Made by a program: the position numbers and the translations under genes
Source of the DNA: Paraphaeosphaeria minitans
Lineage: Eukaryota > Ascomycota > Dothideomycetes > Pleosporales > Didymosphaeriaceae
Reading direction: 5' to 3'
NCBI GenBank assembly: GCA_015832175.1
Contig: WJXW01000001.1
Location: forward strand, 3,720,001 to 3,784,000
DNA length: 64,000 bases
The notes under the pieces: model-generated
Told to the model about the DNA's origin: nothing
Database searches by the model: none
What the model saw: only the letters and a program-made list of their open reading frames with translations
In this document: one piece after another, positions 47,541-60,357 of the stretch
How the letters are laid out: each line of letters opens with the position of its first letter
How positions within the stretch are numbered: position 1 is the stretch's first letter

Positions 47541-50500
47541 TAAGTGAAATAACAAAAGAAATATTGTGCAGCAGAGTAGTTACTCTATTATATAGTCCTT
47601 ATTAATTCTGTCTACTAAAGCCTTAATAGAAATATGTAGTTTATTTATTAAGATTAGTGTTTAGAGTACCTAGTTAGGTGCTTTCTTTATATAAGTATTA
47701 GTAGGATTGTCTTTACTATTAATCCACCTAATCTTTATAATTTCCTATTTTTCGTACGACTCCCTAATAGACATAATGTTAATTATAAGGCGTTTTTTGT
47801 TTATAGTGCCTAGTCGTACGAGGTATTTATACAGGGATTTCGAGTTAGTACAGACTATAATAGGAATTAGGGGGATCTAAAGTGTTTATATAATCTATTA
47901 GAGTGTTGTGCTTAATGTAATTATATTATTAAAACCGCCTACTAGACTATATAATTCGCTTGCTAGAATACTTCTAGTTACTCTTTTACACTTTACTAAG
48001 TTCTAGTAGATAATATTACTATAGATCTTAAAGTCCTAAGTTGTTATACAATGTTCCTCTGCTAGTATAATAATAAAGCTAAGCTGTGAGCTTAGGTCTC
48101 TATTATTAGCAAAAGAGCTATTTATAAAGATAAACAGCTTCGTGTAACCTAGGTTAAGTAGAATAAATTTTAGTCCTCTTTATACATTCTAAATTTACTA
48201 GTTTAAATGCATATTTAGTGCCTTAATATTTTCTTCTATTAGTACTATTGTTTGCGCAGTAATAGATAGGTTAAATGTTACTTCTAGTTAGTAAACTAAA
48301 GAGATATATACACCTCTTACTTATTATATAATATATTAGTGTATAGCGTCTTTGTCCTAGGGATTAATTATACAAAGGCTTTTAGCCTGTCCCTTCTATT
48401 CTAGGGTAATAACACCCTAGATAAGTTAGATTTTGCCTCTATTAAACTTAATTACCCTATCTTGTGTTAAGACGCTTTTATCTTTTATATAAAACTTTGT
48501 AGTATAGAGCTACTCTTCTTTTTATTATATAAAGCTTTCTATAACTACACTAAGGGTGTTATTAGTCTAGAGTTTAGTAATACTAAATATATTAGGTCCC
48601 TTATTTATAATAAGTAGGCATAGGTTATACGTTAATATATACATCCTTAGTTTCTCCTTATAGTGGTTGTAGTATGTCTTAAACTAGTAGAGACCTAATT
48701 CTACTACGCTATATAGAGGTTGTATAACTTACAGAATTGTATTTAGTAGAAAGAAATCGCGCATTTCTACTAGTAGTTAGGTGTATAATATACAAAGAAG
48801 TTTGTTAGTAGACTATATATAGGCCTAAGTAATGTCCCTAAGCTTAATGTGTATATTATATAACTAAATTAGTGTTATAGAAAGAGCTAATAGTAACCTC
48901 TAGCTTATGCGCTAGATAGTAGGGGATTATATAAAGATCTCCTCTTTTTCTTTATTTAAATAGCTAGTAAAGATAAGTCTTAATTTCTTATATAGTTAGG
49001 TTGTCTTGCCTTTAATCTCTTGTACAAGACGTAGGTTAAAGATATAGCTAGATTTTTTATTAGGGTTATATAATAAGATTTTAAAAGTGCTATTAGTAAT
49101 AAGGGTATTTATTTCTACTATATCTAATTCTTTAAAAGGCTGGCTAGGTGTAGTAATAACGCTATCTATACAAAGCTTTAGTGTAAGCTTAAAGTTATCT
49201 TTTTCTTTTTAAGTAATAAACTAGGTATTTAGTCTTCCTAATCTTTATTAAGCTTTACCTAATTATACAACTATAGTAGTTTAGTCCTTTCTAGGTCTTC
49301 CTTTTTACCTTAGCTTTGGAGCTTTAATTCGTGCAGCTATAGGAGTATCTACATCCTATAGTTCCTGTGTGCTGTCTTTAGTTACGCAATAGTATAGTTT
49401 AACCTATATATAGCGTAGTTTTAGAGGTCTATTTTTAAGCTCTAGAATAATATCTCTTCCTTTAATACTCTTAATCTTATATAGTCTTTACTATCCCTTC
49501 TTTTCTCTCTAGGCTATAACTTTAGAGTCTAGTAGGAGTGTAAGGGTTTTGTGCAATAATAGGCTATTCCTAGTATTAATTATATAAGTAATTTTAACTT
49601 TAGCTCTATCCTTCTTAAGCATTTTTATTGCTTTCTGCACTGTATTAGCTTAGGCAATTAGTTCTAGTAAAGGTGAAAAGTTCTTATTAATCCTTAGGTA
49701 GGTACTAAAGACTAGGAGGGTAGGTACTATACTATTAGGCCTAGCTGTGTTATTTAGTACCTTTACTACTATCTATAGCACTATCTTATTATCTATATAA
49801 CAATTAATCTTAGCTCTTAGGATATTATACACTTAGCGTAGTAGTGTATATACTCTTTTAATCTTGCCTATAGCCTAGTGTGCCTTTACTAGTATTTACT
49901 TATATTTAGCCCTAACTATTTTCGTATAATTCTAAAACTCGTTAGAAGCGAAGTTAGTTCCTAGGTTATAGATAATATAATCTAGTAGGCCTTAGTATAC
50001 ATTAATCTAGCATTTTATTAAAGTATTCTAGGTGTCTTGTGTAGTTATTAATCTTAGGAATTAGGCTACTTAAAAGAATGTGTCTATATTAATAATATAT
50101 AGGATATCCCTTTTACTAATTTATATAATATTAATAATAATCTTATAGTTAAAGTATAAATTATTTTAGATAGAGAACTTAAAGCGTCTTAGCGCTTAGT
50201 TATATAACTAGTAGTAGTAATAGAACTTTTTTACTTCTTCTAGTATAGAGCTCTCTACTTTATGCCCTACCTAAGTAAAAAGCTTATATAGTCTTTCTGT
50301 CTAGGGGTGTCTAAAATAGTAGTGTAGGTGTTAGAGTTCTATCTCTATAAAGAAGAGAGCTAATTCTTTATTACTAAGGTTAAAGAAGGGGTAACCCTAC
50401 TTTTGTATAACTAGGACTATTATACTGTCCCTTTATACAATAACATCTAGGATATTATTAAAGTATGCCCTAAGTCTGTTAGCATCTGCTAGCGATAGTA

Positions 50501-50740
50501 GGAATAGTGTTAGGGAGTTAAGGATATAGTAGGTTACTATTTCTATAGGGTTAGTAATTTATATAGTGCCTAGAGATGTCTAGGAACCTTATCCTCTAAA
50601 GCTAATATTAGTAGATTCTAGTAACTAGTCTACTTTAGTAGTTAGGTTTTTGTATAAGTAGGCAGTGAGCTAGTCCTTTCCTACTATAGACACTTATGTG
50701 GCGCCTATATTCTAGAGTTCTCTTTAGTACATTGTATAAT
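47530..50740 (-). pseudogene. COP-A pol (minus copy)
   Basis: Colinear with 36560-39818. RT active site at 48558-48566 again reads T-N-N. Protease region about 50740-50640, integrase about 50300-49800, RNase H about 48130-47640. A T28 run (A28 in the element's sense) lies at 47506-47533 beside the pol end. Confidence 0.92.
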
Positions 50741-52660
50741 ACTAACTAGCTAAAGTAAATAGTTATATAGGTTCCTCTATATTTTTATTATCCTTACTAT
50801 GTTAGATGTCTTTACTAGTTATATAATAAAGGTAAACAGTAGAAGTAAAGTATAAGGTAGCCTTTTATACTTTTTCTTTATTATTTTATTAGTCTTGTTT
50901 ATCTTCTTCCTCTTTTGTGCAATAGTCTTCTTCCTCTAGCTCTTCTTTAAAGTTAAGGATGTATACTTATATATTTATAGTAGAGGGTTTATGTTTATAG
51001 AAGTTAGCGTATAACAATATATATTACCTTCTAGCTCGCTAGGTATCCCTTAGTAGATAGTTAGTAGACTAGTATTTTTCTTTATAGTATATAAAGTATT
51101 TCTACTTTATGTAAGAGCTTAAACTTCTAAAGTTACCACTTCTTTTTAGTCTAAAGGTTAATCTGCCTCTAGAGGGGCTAGATCCTTTTGTGCGATTAGG
51201 ATTATTATATTATTAATTAGTATAGTACACCTCTTTACTATCTTAGAGGAACTATAACTTCTTCCTATCTTTAGTAACTTAGAGTAACGTATAAAGGTTA
51301 CTAAGTAAGCCTTTTACTATATTTTTAGGGTTAAATATAGCTTATTTAAGGTTAGGATAGCTATAGTATACTTATATAATAGTAGTGTGTAGTTGTAGTT
51401 CACTATTAAAGTCTTATCTAAGAGCCCTTTAGGCTAAAGTAAGCTTATTAATTATTACTTCTAGGGCCTTATGTGATATAGCAGCTAGATTATCCCTTTT
51501 ATAGCGTTTAAAGGTAAGAGTGGTCTAGTTTATCTAGTACTAATTATAATTAACACTAGTGTTAAAGTGCCTGTTTAGTCTGTTGTATAATTTATCCTAT
51601 AGAAGTCCTAGTCTAATATTGTGTAGGTAGTAGGTACTCGCACGATTAGAAAGGATTCCTAGGAAGATATTTATATACTAGTCCTGTGGTATACCTAGTC
51701 TATAGCATAGTTCTCTAAAAACTTTTACCTTATCTACTAGGATATTATACAGCCTACTAGTGTAGTTATTCTCTTTACTCTAAGCCTTTTAAAAGAGGAT
51801 AATCTTATCTAGCTAGATATAAGCATAATCTCCTAGTTATTAAGGAGACTAGGAGTGTCTAGCCTCTTTATATAATGTAGTTTGTTAGGCAAAAGTAGTT
51901 TAGGTTTTAGGCTACTGCTACTAGCGTAGCTCTATATATAGTGTCTCTGTCCTTGTATATATAGGGATAGGCCCTAGCTATACTCTATATGTATATATAT
52001 TACCTATAGATAGTGTAGGTTATATTATTAGGATTATGCAAAGTAGTTTAGGTTACAGTTATAGCGTTATTATACAAAGGGTCTATAGCTTATAGTTAAG
52101 CTATAATAGTTTAAAGAGTTTCTTTGCATAGGTGTCTTTTATTATAGAATTAGTAGCAATAAAGCCTTCTTTTATAAGAAAAGTAATAAGCTCTCTTCTT
52201 ACTATATAACTAATTTTATTAAAGGTTCTTTTCTTTTAGTTATTAAAATCTTTAGTAAAAGAAGAGATTACCTCTTTACTTTTAAGGCTACTTATATAAT
52301 ATTGCGCGATTATGTATACTATATAAGTGTTTAGCTGTTTTAGAGAAGGGGGTAGGTGGCTGTATAGATCTACTCTATCTACCTAGTACTTTTATGTAAT
52401 CTCTCCTCTTAAGGTAATAGTCTTAATGTTTATTACTTTCTTTACTTATTAAAGCTATGTTGCTTTGTCTTCTTACTAAGGAGGTAGTATTAATTATTGC
52501 GCGACGTCTTTAGGTTATAGTTCCTCTAGGAAGTCTCCTAGTCTTAAGGCTATGTTATTATTATCTTTCTTAGTTGTGCAACGTGTCTACGTTTAGTTGT
52601 TACTAGTTTAATCGTGCGACGTGTTTATATTTAGTTGTTACTAGTTTAATTATATAATAT
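50741..52660 (-). pseudogene. COP-A gag (minus copy)
   Basis: Same gag as at 27940-29777. The acidic C-terminus is near 50930 and the zinc-knuckle region near 51010-51110. Unlike the plus copy it is joined to pol without interruption, so gag and pol may be one reading frame. TAA/TAG breaks. Confidence 0.82.
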
Positions 52661-52685
52661 GTTTTTTGGGGTTGTAAATGTGCTC

Positions 52686-53030
52686 ACTATCTCTTTTCTT
52701 TTCTATAGAATAGCTTAGACTAGATCGTGCGACTCTTTATAGATATGTGTGCTTTATTTCTACTTATTGTATAATCTGAAATTTAATCTCTAGTAAAGGT
52801 ACTATCTCCTTTCTTTTCTATAGAATAGCTTAGACTAGATTATGTAACTTTTTACAGATGTGTACACTTTGTTTCTACTTATTATATAATCTAAAATTTA
52901 ATCTCTAGTAAAGGTACTATCTCCTTTCTTTTCTATAGAATAGCTTAGACTAGGTTATACAACTCTTTACAGATATGCGTGCTTTGTTTCTACTTATTAT
53001 ATAATCCAAAATTCGATCTCTAGTAAAGGT
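52686..53030 (-). repeat. 115-bp leader repeat (3 copies)
   Basis: Units start ACTATCTC at 52686, 52801 and 52916, exactly 115 bp apart. Other COP-A/COP-a copies have one or two. Confidence 0.93.
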
Positions 53031-53120
53031 AACAATACAGAGCCTATGTATCTAGCTTATAGGGCGCTCTGTCTTTAGACCTTACTAGTTTGCAGTTAAT
53101 TAGAATTAACTACTAATTAG

Positions 53121-53358
53121 TATTAGTTTGGCTTAATCTGCAATTAAGTATTTAAGGGTTAATAGTATACTATTGTGCAAAGGGTAAGAAGTAGGTTTAA
53201 TTAATTACGTTTAGTCTATCGTACAAAGGGGCACTAAGGGCTTTATAAAGTCTCTGCCTCTTAGCGCTAACCTAAGTAGTGGGTCCTTATGCAGGTCCCT
53301 ATAGGTAGGCAGGCCCCCACTTTACCCAGTGCTACTTGTACGATAAACTGTATAGACA
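53121..53358 (-). repeat. COP-A 5' LTR (238 bp)
   Basis: It starts TATTAGTTTGGC and ends CTGTATAGACA. Followed by TSD CTAAT. Confidence 0.95.
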
Positions 53359-53363
53359 CTAAT

Positions 53364-56300
53364 AAAGAAAAATTAGAGATTCTTAATTAACTTAAGTAGC
53401 CTAAGTAGTTAAACTTTTATAATGCGATTATAAAGGTAGGATAGAATAAGAAATAATTCTCTACTAAGACTATTAAGTATCCTAGTAGTATTACTACTAC
53501 TCTACTAAACCTATTTAATCTACCTACAGATAATAGAGCATTAGGTGTCTACTCTACTCTACATTCTAACACTTATCCTCTATTAGAATATATAATACTA
53601 GACAGTGCTGCAGCAGTTCACCTAGTTAATAATTATAAAAGACTTATTCCTAGGACGTTTTAATTATTAAACAAGAGTATAGAGGCAGGTACACAAAGCC
53701 TCCTAATTTTAGGAATTAGTAATAGACTAATTAAGAACGCTTTATATAGGAAAAATAGAAGATTTGTAAAAGATCTACTACTCTAAGGAATAAGAGTAGT
53801 AGAAGGCTTTTATATAAATATTATATTAGAAGCTCTTTTAAAGAAAGTAAAGATTTAGTACTTTAGTTTAGATTACACTCTTAGGATTAGAAGTCTAGAA
53901 TAAAGTATTATCTTAGTAGACCTAAGATGTAAGTATAACTTTACTTTTCTATAATATAAGCTAATCCACTCTTATCTAATTATTATAAGTGTAACTACTA
54001 AAGGATTATCCTAGGTTAATATTAAAAAATTAGATTCTAAGGACCTCTAGCACCTTTAAGCAGGGTATATAGGAAGTAGAGCCCTATAAGCTCTAGTAAC
54101 TGTAGCCTAAGGTGTAAAGATTACTAGAATATTAAGAAAGAATTGTAAGCACTATGCTACTATATACATAACCTAGGTAATTTCTAAAAGACCTAGAGAA
54201 AAATTACCTCAGCTATTTTACTTATTATCCTAGGATCTATTTAATATGCCTACTACTTAAAATAGAGAAAACTAGGTTTTACTAATTAAAGAAGATTTTA
54301 GTAAGAAACCTTATATTTTTAATCTTAGAATAAAGACGCTTTCTAAAATAATAAGAGTGTGGCAGGATTTCTTAGCTCTTGTTAATATAAAATACAAGCT
54401 TTAAATTATAAAAATCTACTAGAATAATAATACAGCAACACTTCTATAGAGAGGGAAATCCTAGTACGAATTTTAGGCTAATTAGGAAGGGATAATAATT
54501 AGCAGACTACCGCCCTATACGTATAAGCCTAATAGCGCTATAGAAAGAGTAGGCTAGGAGCTTATAATAAAAGTAATTAAAATATAAATAAGCGCAAATC
54601 TGCTATTAAATCTCTAGCCTAAAATTATATAAGCAGCATACTAGCTCTAAGGAATAATTCCTAGCCTAGTATTAGGCTATTAATTACCTAATAAAATGTT
54701 AGATGCTTAGTTTAGATAATATTTTTGTTATTTTAAACTAGCAAAAACACAATATAAGATAGCTAATTTTTATTTAAACTAGAGTGCTGTCTACGCCTAT
54801 AGCTACTAAGCTTACCCTTTAGATTAAGAGCGTACAGCTAGGTAAGATAGAAAAGGATTTAAAGTAAATCCTAAGGGCTATATTAAATACCTAGTAGGCT
54901 ATAAAGCTTCTAATATCTACTAAATATAGATTTCCTAGCTTAATTAGGTAATTACTACACAAAATGTAAGGTTTAATAAGTCCTTACTCTATAAAAGATT
55001 AGAGGAATAATCTATTCTAGAGATAAAAGTGTTAAAAATAGTAGAAAGTCTCTAAGAAAGAGAGCTAAATAATCTAAGAGAAGCATATAAAAACGCGCTT
55101 AATATTCTTCCTAAAATAAATAAGTATACAAGAACTGCTACTAGACTTATAGGTGACCCTTAGGTAATTAAAAGCGAAGTAGGCTAGCTAAGTAATTAGG
55201 AACCTAAGGTACCTACTACTAAGTAAGCTATAGGCTTAGCTAGCTAGCAGCTAAGAATTCACTTAAGTAGGAAAGGAAGCACAGGACTTATAACCCCTAA
55301 TTAGACACTAGAGCTAGGTAATCTTTAGGGTAATCTATTAAGTAATTAAGAGATATCTAGTAGCTACTAGAACACTACTAAAAGAGCTAGCCTACTAGAA
55401 TCTAGGGATTTAATACCTTATTTATTAGTAGAAACTAATTAGGTTACTAATTAACCTAGCGCAGATAACTTAATTATGCTAGATAAAGTAGATAACCCAC
55501 TAGTGCTCTAAAGGCGAAGGCAGATCCATCTAGAGGCAAGTAAAATAAGTAGGCAAAATTATAGTAAAGCACTAGAAATTAACTAACTTATAAATTACTA
55601 TTTACTATAACAAAGATTAAAGAAGCAAAATAATTAGAATAATTAGCTAGGGGGTAGGTAGAAGCTAGGTACTTATACACTAATTACTAATTATTTTTAA
55701 ATTAATCTTAATACAATATTAGAGCACACGTTTATACTAGGAGTAGTAGAGGCCTAGTCTAAGTAAGAAGAATATATTATACTAAATGCAATAGTATTCG
55801 CTTCTATACTTACAAAGGCGCCTAGAGCGTCTTATATAGCTTAGCCTTATAGAGATAAGCTTACACTAGAGCTAACCCTATAGAAACACCTTTATAATTA
55901 TCTATATAGGAAGCTATTCCTCTTTACCGCTTATAAGGAGATCTTAACTTTGTAAGATAAAGGTACCTAAATAGAGATTAAATAATTAGAGGTGTTAGAG
56001 CAACTGCTCCCTTTAAAGTAGGTCTTTACCTATAAGTTTAATTAAAATAGATACTTTAAAAAGTGCAAAGCTTAAATTGTTATAAAAGGAGATTTTTAGA
56101 AAAAGAATACTCTCTACTCTACCTATACTACTACCCTAGTAGTAAGATCTTTTTAATTAGCTATAGCTCTAGCAGCAGAATTTAATCTAGAAATTTTATA
56201 ATTTAATATAGTAGGAGCGTTTCTAAATACTCTTATTATAGCCGCTAATCTAGTAACTTATAACTCACTTAATAGTTTTAAAAAGCTAGTAAAGTGTGTA

Positions 56301-57440
56301 AGATTAAATTAAGCTTTATATAGCTTAAGAGATTTACCACTTCTTTAGTATAAGGAATTTATAGGATTACTTTAATCTTATAAACTCTTAGCTTCGCTAG
56401 AAGAGCTATGCCTTTTCTTTAATAGTAATTAAAGTATTATTATTTTATTTTATATTAATAACATTCTTCTTCTCTATCACAAAAGTAAAGAGAAAGAAGC
56501 CCTAGATTTTTAGAAGAAGATCGCGAACAAATATAAAATTAAATTAAAAGGACTAGTAGAGTAGTTCCTAGGTGTTTAAGTAATTAGGGACAGAGAAGCA
56601 AGATTAATTTCTCTAGTCTATAATACCTATATTAATAAGATTATAAAAAAGTTTAACCTTTTAAACTCTAGGAGCTTCCCTCCTACACCTCTATTAGTAG
56701 AAAATCTTATTCCAAGTATAGGAGAAGCCACTTCTTAATAAATAAAACTCTTTTAAGAAGAGGTGAGATTAGCTCTCTACACAGTAATTATACTACGCCT
56801 AGATATAGCCTTTATAGTGTTAAAGCTATTACACTTTCTAATAAATCTAAGTAAAGAACACTTTACTACTATTATCTATGTAATCCTTTACCTCTATTAA
56901 ACTAGATAGTAGGCTATAGTCTTTAGTGGCTATAATAGACCTAATCTACTAATATGTAAAGATGCCTCTTTTGCTAATAATCTAATATCACGGCGATCTT
57001 CCTATAGATATATTATCCTATTGTTTAGAGGAGCTATCCTATAGAAAGCAGCTTAATAGAACACAATTACTACTTTAATAATAGAAACAGAGCTTCTAGC
57101 GCTTAAATATATAAGTAAAAAAGCTATAGTAATTAAGAGATTCTTTACTAAGCTTACTCTAGATCTAGAACCTTTATAAAAGGTCTATTACAACAATCTT
57201 TGAACTATTTATTTAGTAATTAGAAAGAATAAAAGAATTACTACTTAACTACGCTATATAGATATTTAGAATATGTGGTTGTAGTAAGAGTATATAAAAA
57301 GATTATTTTAAGTAGAATATCTTCTAACTAGTAAAATGCTAGCAGATAGCCTTATAAAGGCTCTTACTTATTAGCAGTTTAATAGATTTAAAAGGCTATT
57401 AAATCTATAAAATATAAGTATAATAATAATAGAATAAGAG
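53364..57440 (+). pseudogene. COP-C pol: protease, integrase, RT, RNase H
   Basis: Aspartic protease D-S-A intact at 53601. Integrase about 54120-54700 (core ending PNSAIERVGQ). A long Glu/Ser-rich linker to about 55900. RT about 55920-56450, ending in YINN at 56451-56462 where copia has two Asp. RNase H about 56900-57380 (DASFANN, LLALKYISKKA, TSKMLADSLIKAL). Order and motifs are Ty1/copia. TAA/TAG breaks throughout. Confidence 0.92.
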
Positions 57441-59171
57441 TAAGTAAGTAAAGAATTAATCTATTAACTACCTAGAATTATTAATTTAGAGCTAGGAAAT
57501 AAGAAAAAAAAAAGAAAAGAAAAAAAAGATTAGAGAGAGAATAGGAATTAGAGAAAAAAAAGATTAGAGAGCTTATCTATAAGCTTATAGACCTTCTTCC
57601 TCCTCTACTAAATTGTAGGGGTATAAGAATCTCCTCTGTAATTAGTAATAGAAGATTCTCTCTATTCTCTTCCTCTCCTCCTCTCTATAGTAGGTAATTC
57701 TTTACCTTATTTACCTCCTCTACCTCTTCTTTAATTAGTAGTAGGTAATAGCTTACCCTAGCCTCCCCTCTTTTAATTAGTAAGAGGAGAAGCACTTACC
57801 TAGCCTCTACTTTACTTTAGAGCTAATAGGCTACTTATGTAGCTATTTTAATTAGTGTATTAGCTGCGACCGCGCTGCTCCTTAATAGGTAGGGTAGAAG
57901 GGTAATCACTTTATCCTCTACTAAGGATTAGCTAAGAGGGAGGGAGTAGAATAATAGCTATATACTAAGCTTACTCCTCTTAACTACTAGTAGAAAAAGG
58001 AGCTTATAAGGCTACTTTAACCCTCTTATATAGCTTAGTAATTAGCCTCTCCTACAAAAAGTATTAGCTAAACCTAGAAAGAATCTTAAAATAAAAGCTT
58101 ATATTAGCACCCTTTAATACTTAATAGTAGATAAAATCTATAGCTAGAGTCTAAATATGTGGCTAGCTATAGAAACAATTAGCAAAATTAGCTAAAGTAA
58201 TAAGATAATTCTATATATAGTAGTATAAAAGTAGGTAAAGTAGGTATAGCAGCGCCTACTTAAGCTTAAAGTGTTATTATAGTAGTGTTTATTACTCTTT
58301 TTTACTAAAGTTCCTTTTAAGTAGCCTAAGCAGCTTACTTATCTAAGAGCACTAAGTAATCACTAAAAGCCTAGAGCTAGGGCAGGAGGAGCTAGTAGAG
58401 TAGGAAGAGTAGGAGGATCTTAGTAGGAGGATTAAGAGCTTTATTTAGTAGCTTTTATAGCCTTTACTATACGTACTTTAGCTAGGTTATTAGACATTTA
58501 AAAAAGTTAGTAAAGCTCTAAATAATAGAAAGAGCGTAAGGTAATAATTAGAAAAAAAGAACTTACTATAAAGTAGTAGGATTTAAAGACTTAAACTAGT
58601 AGGCTTAAATTAGATAGAAAGTTAAAGCGTTAAAAGTAAAGGATTAAAGAGAGAAAATTAAGCGCTAGTAAAGGGCTTATATACTCTACCGCCTATCTAA
58701 TTATTAAGCGCTAAATACGCTCCTTCCTTACTACTTATTTCTTTTACTACTGCTTCTTTCTAATTAAAACGCGCCTACCTATTATACTTACTAGCTAGTA
58801 AGAGCGGGGAAATTACTTTACAGTTAATAGGAAGTGAGTGAAAAGAGTAGTAGAATAGAAGCGTTTACGCTCTAGGCCTTTATGCCACGCTTATAAGCTC
58901 CTAACCCACTAGAAGAAGAGATTCTAGACATGATTTACAATAAAATTCGTAATTTAAAAGATAAATAGCGATTGTTTTACTATTATAACAAATAGGGGGT
59001 AATAGAATTAATGTTTTTAAGATAAAGAGATTTAGAAGAATAATTCTTAATAGTTTTTTAATCTTTAAACAGCCTTTAAATGGTTTTTTAAAGATCTTTA
59101 GAAAGGATTTAGATAATTAAAGATTACTTCTTAGAATAGGTGATTTGCTTTAAGCGATTACCTAGGGGGTG
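57441..59171. other. 1.7-kb unexplained region of COP-C after pol
   Basis: Starts with a purine-rich low-complexity tract (57505-57565) and pyrimidine-rich runs (57590-57780). A minus-strand reading starting near 58500 (MSNNLAKVRIVKAIKA) is partly coding-like to about 57830 but broken; I do not recognise it. A polypurine CTAGGGGGTG (59162-59171) abuts the 3' LTR. It could hold an extra ORF or an old insertion. Confidence 0.4.
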
Positions 59172-59366
59172 TATTAAAGTAAAACACTCACTTTTAGGAT
59201 TCTTTCTAGATCTACTAATTTATATTACGGCATTCTTGCCAAGAGGCTCGTTTCTTTTATATATAGTCTGCCCTTTCGACATCCTTTCCTATAATTAGCT
59301 ATTTGTATTCTTTATAACTCTGCTCCTAAATATCCTGTAATAGTTCGAGCCCTTTTTACCACAATA
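59172..59366 (+). repeat. COP-C 3' LTR (195 bp)
   Basis: It starts TATTAAAGT and ends CCACAATA. Same length as the 5' LTR. Followed by TSD ATAAA. Confidence 0.94.
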
Positions 59367-59396
59367 ATAAAGTACTTATATTAAGGGTGTTTAAGA

Positions 59397-59860
59397 TATT
59401 AAATCTAAGAGGGTAGCTAGTCCTAGAGAGTTAAGGTTAGTTCTTAGGCAGGAGTACTTATAGAAGGTAGAAAGTCTTATTAATATAATAGTATCTTGCA
59501 AAGTATAATAAATTAATAATTTAGTCTACTAGAATCTAAATAATAGATTAATAAATAGATTAAATATAAGTATAAGAAGCTTATTTTTACATTCCTATAT
59601 ACTAAGTAATCCCACACGTCCTAGAATTCTATATGTCCTAGAGTCCTATACGTCCTAGAGTCCTATATGTCCTAGAGCTCTGTGTGGGCGAGTCCTACAC
59701 GTTTTAGAGTTCCTGTGTAGGCGAGGCCTATGCGGTCTTTAGGACCCTTAGGACCTAAGACCTATTATCTAACTACTTAGTTAGCTAACTCTAGTAAACT
59801 AGTGGTCTAGAAGTATAATAAGTTTGTGCCCCACTGCTCATGCGCAGCCAGATCCTAACA
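59397..59860 (-). repeat. GYP-3 5' LTR (464 bp)
   Basis: It starts TATTAAATC and ends GATCCTAACA. U3 17-bp repeats at about 59615-59690. Followed by TSD TATTA. Confidence 0.94.
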
Positions 59861-59865
59861 TATTA

Positions 59866-60335
59866 CATCCTTAGCACGCTTATCTAGTAAGTCTATTTAC
59901 TATTATAACTAATCTTCGTGTGCGCGTGTAACCTATAATTTCTCTAATGCCTCTTTATAGGCCTTAAACACAGCCTCCTACGTTTCTCTTAACTCTTTTA
60001 TCTATACACGTAATTTCTCTTTCTCTACTAATAAATACTTAAACTTAGACTCTAAAATACTCACATTGCAATATTAACCTTAATAAACATATTCTTTATA
60101 TTTTCTAAACTAAATATAAACCTTATAAATATAGGTATATTTTATACACGTTAAGTATTTCTTAACTATAATTTTACTAAAGGAGTTAATAAAATTAGTT
60201 AGGTAATAGTAATAGGTAGTGCTAGACTTAAAAAGTTATTTAGGCATAATATAAGTAAGGTAACACTACTTATAACGCGGAGTGAAGCTCTAGTTATAAC
60301 TAGTTATAAGATATAGTTATATAATTTAAGGATAA
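59866..60335 (-). pseudogene. GYP-2 antisense ORF, N-terminal part
   Basis: Minus strand from an ATG near 60246 (MPKQLFKSSTTYYYYLTNFINSF). A Cys-rich segment now partly Tyr (YLTCIKYTYIYKVY, QYCNV), then a strong coiled-coil-like helix (EKEKLRVQIKELRETQ, then KEALEKLQVTRAHEDQLQQQ). It continues at 24444-24248. Same architecture as, but different sequence from, the GYP-1 and GYP-3 ORFs. Confidence 0.72.
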
Positions 60336-60357
60336 ATCCTAGTAAAGAGGGAGATAA

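Larger units (their letters stand above)
46006..53358 (-). mobile_element. COP-A autonomous copia (minus), complete (7353 bp)
   Basis: 238-bp LTRs and perfect TSD CTAAT (46001-46005 and 53359-53363). It is inserted in COP-C near the gag/pol boundary and is uninterrupted. It contains three leader repeats, gag, pol and the possible third ORF. This is the best reference copy of COP-A in the window, though dead through TAA/TAG. Confidence 0.96.
44681..59366 (+). mobile_element. COP-C: second Ty1/copia family, split by COP-A
   Basis: 195-bp LTRs and perfect TSD ATAAA (44676-44680 and 59367-59371). Without the COP-A insertion it is about 7.3 kb. It has gag with a Cys-His zinc motif, then a pol in copia order. 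It is unrelated to COP-A at sequence level and inserted in the GYP-3 leader. Confidence 0.93.
24445..59860 (-). mobile_element. GYP-3 chromovirus (minus), now spread over 35.4 kb
   Basis: LTRs of 464 bp each at 24445-24908 (3') and 59397-59860 (5'), with TSD TATTG (24440-24444) and TATTA (59861-59865), which differ by one RIP-type change. Its own sequence is 24445-27376, 41344-44680 and 59372-59860, about 6.76 kb in total. It inserted into the antisense ORF of GYP-2 and later received COP-A plus and COP-C. Confidence 0.93.

Noticed and set aside
58300..58510. Pogo-type transposase N-terminus on the minus strand (MSNNLAKVRIVKAIKA)
   Set aside because: Only the first dozen residues are suggestive; no helix-turn-helix continuation or DDE region follows in any frame I read.
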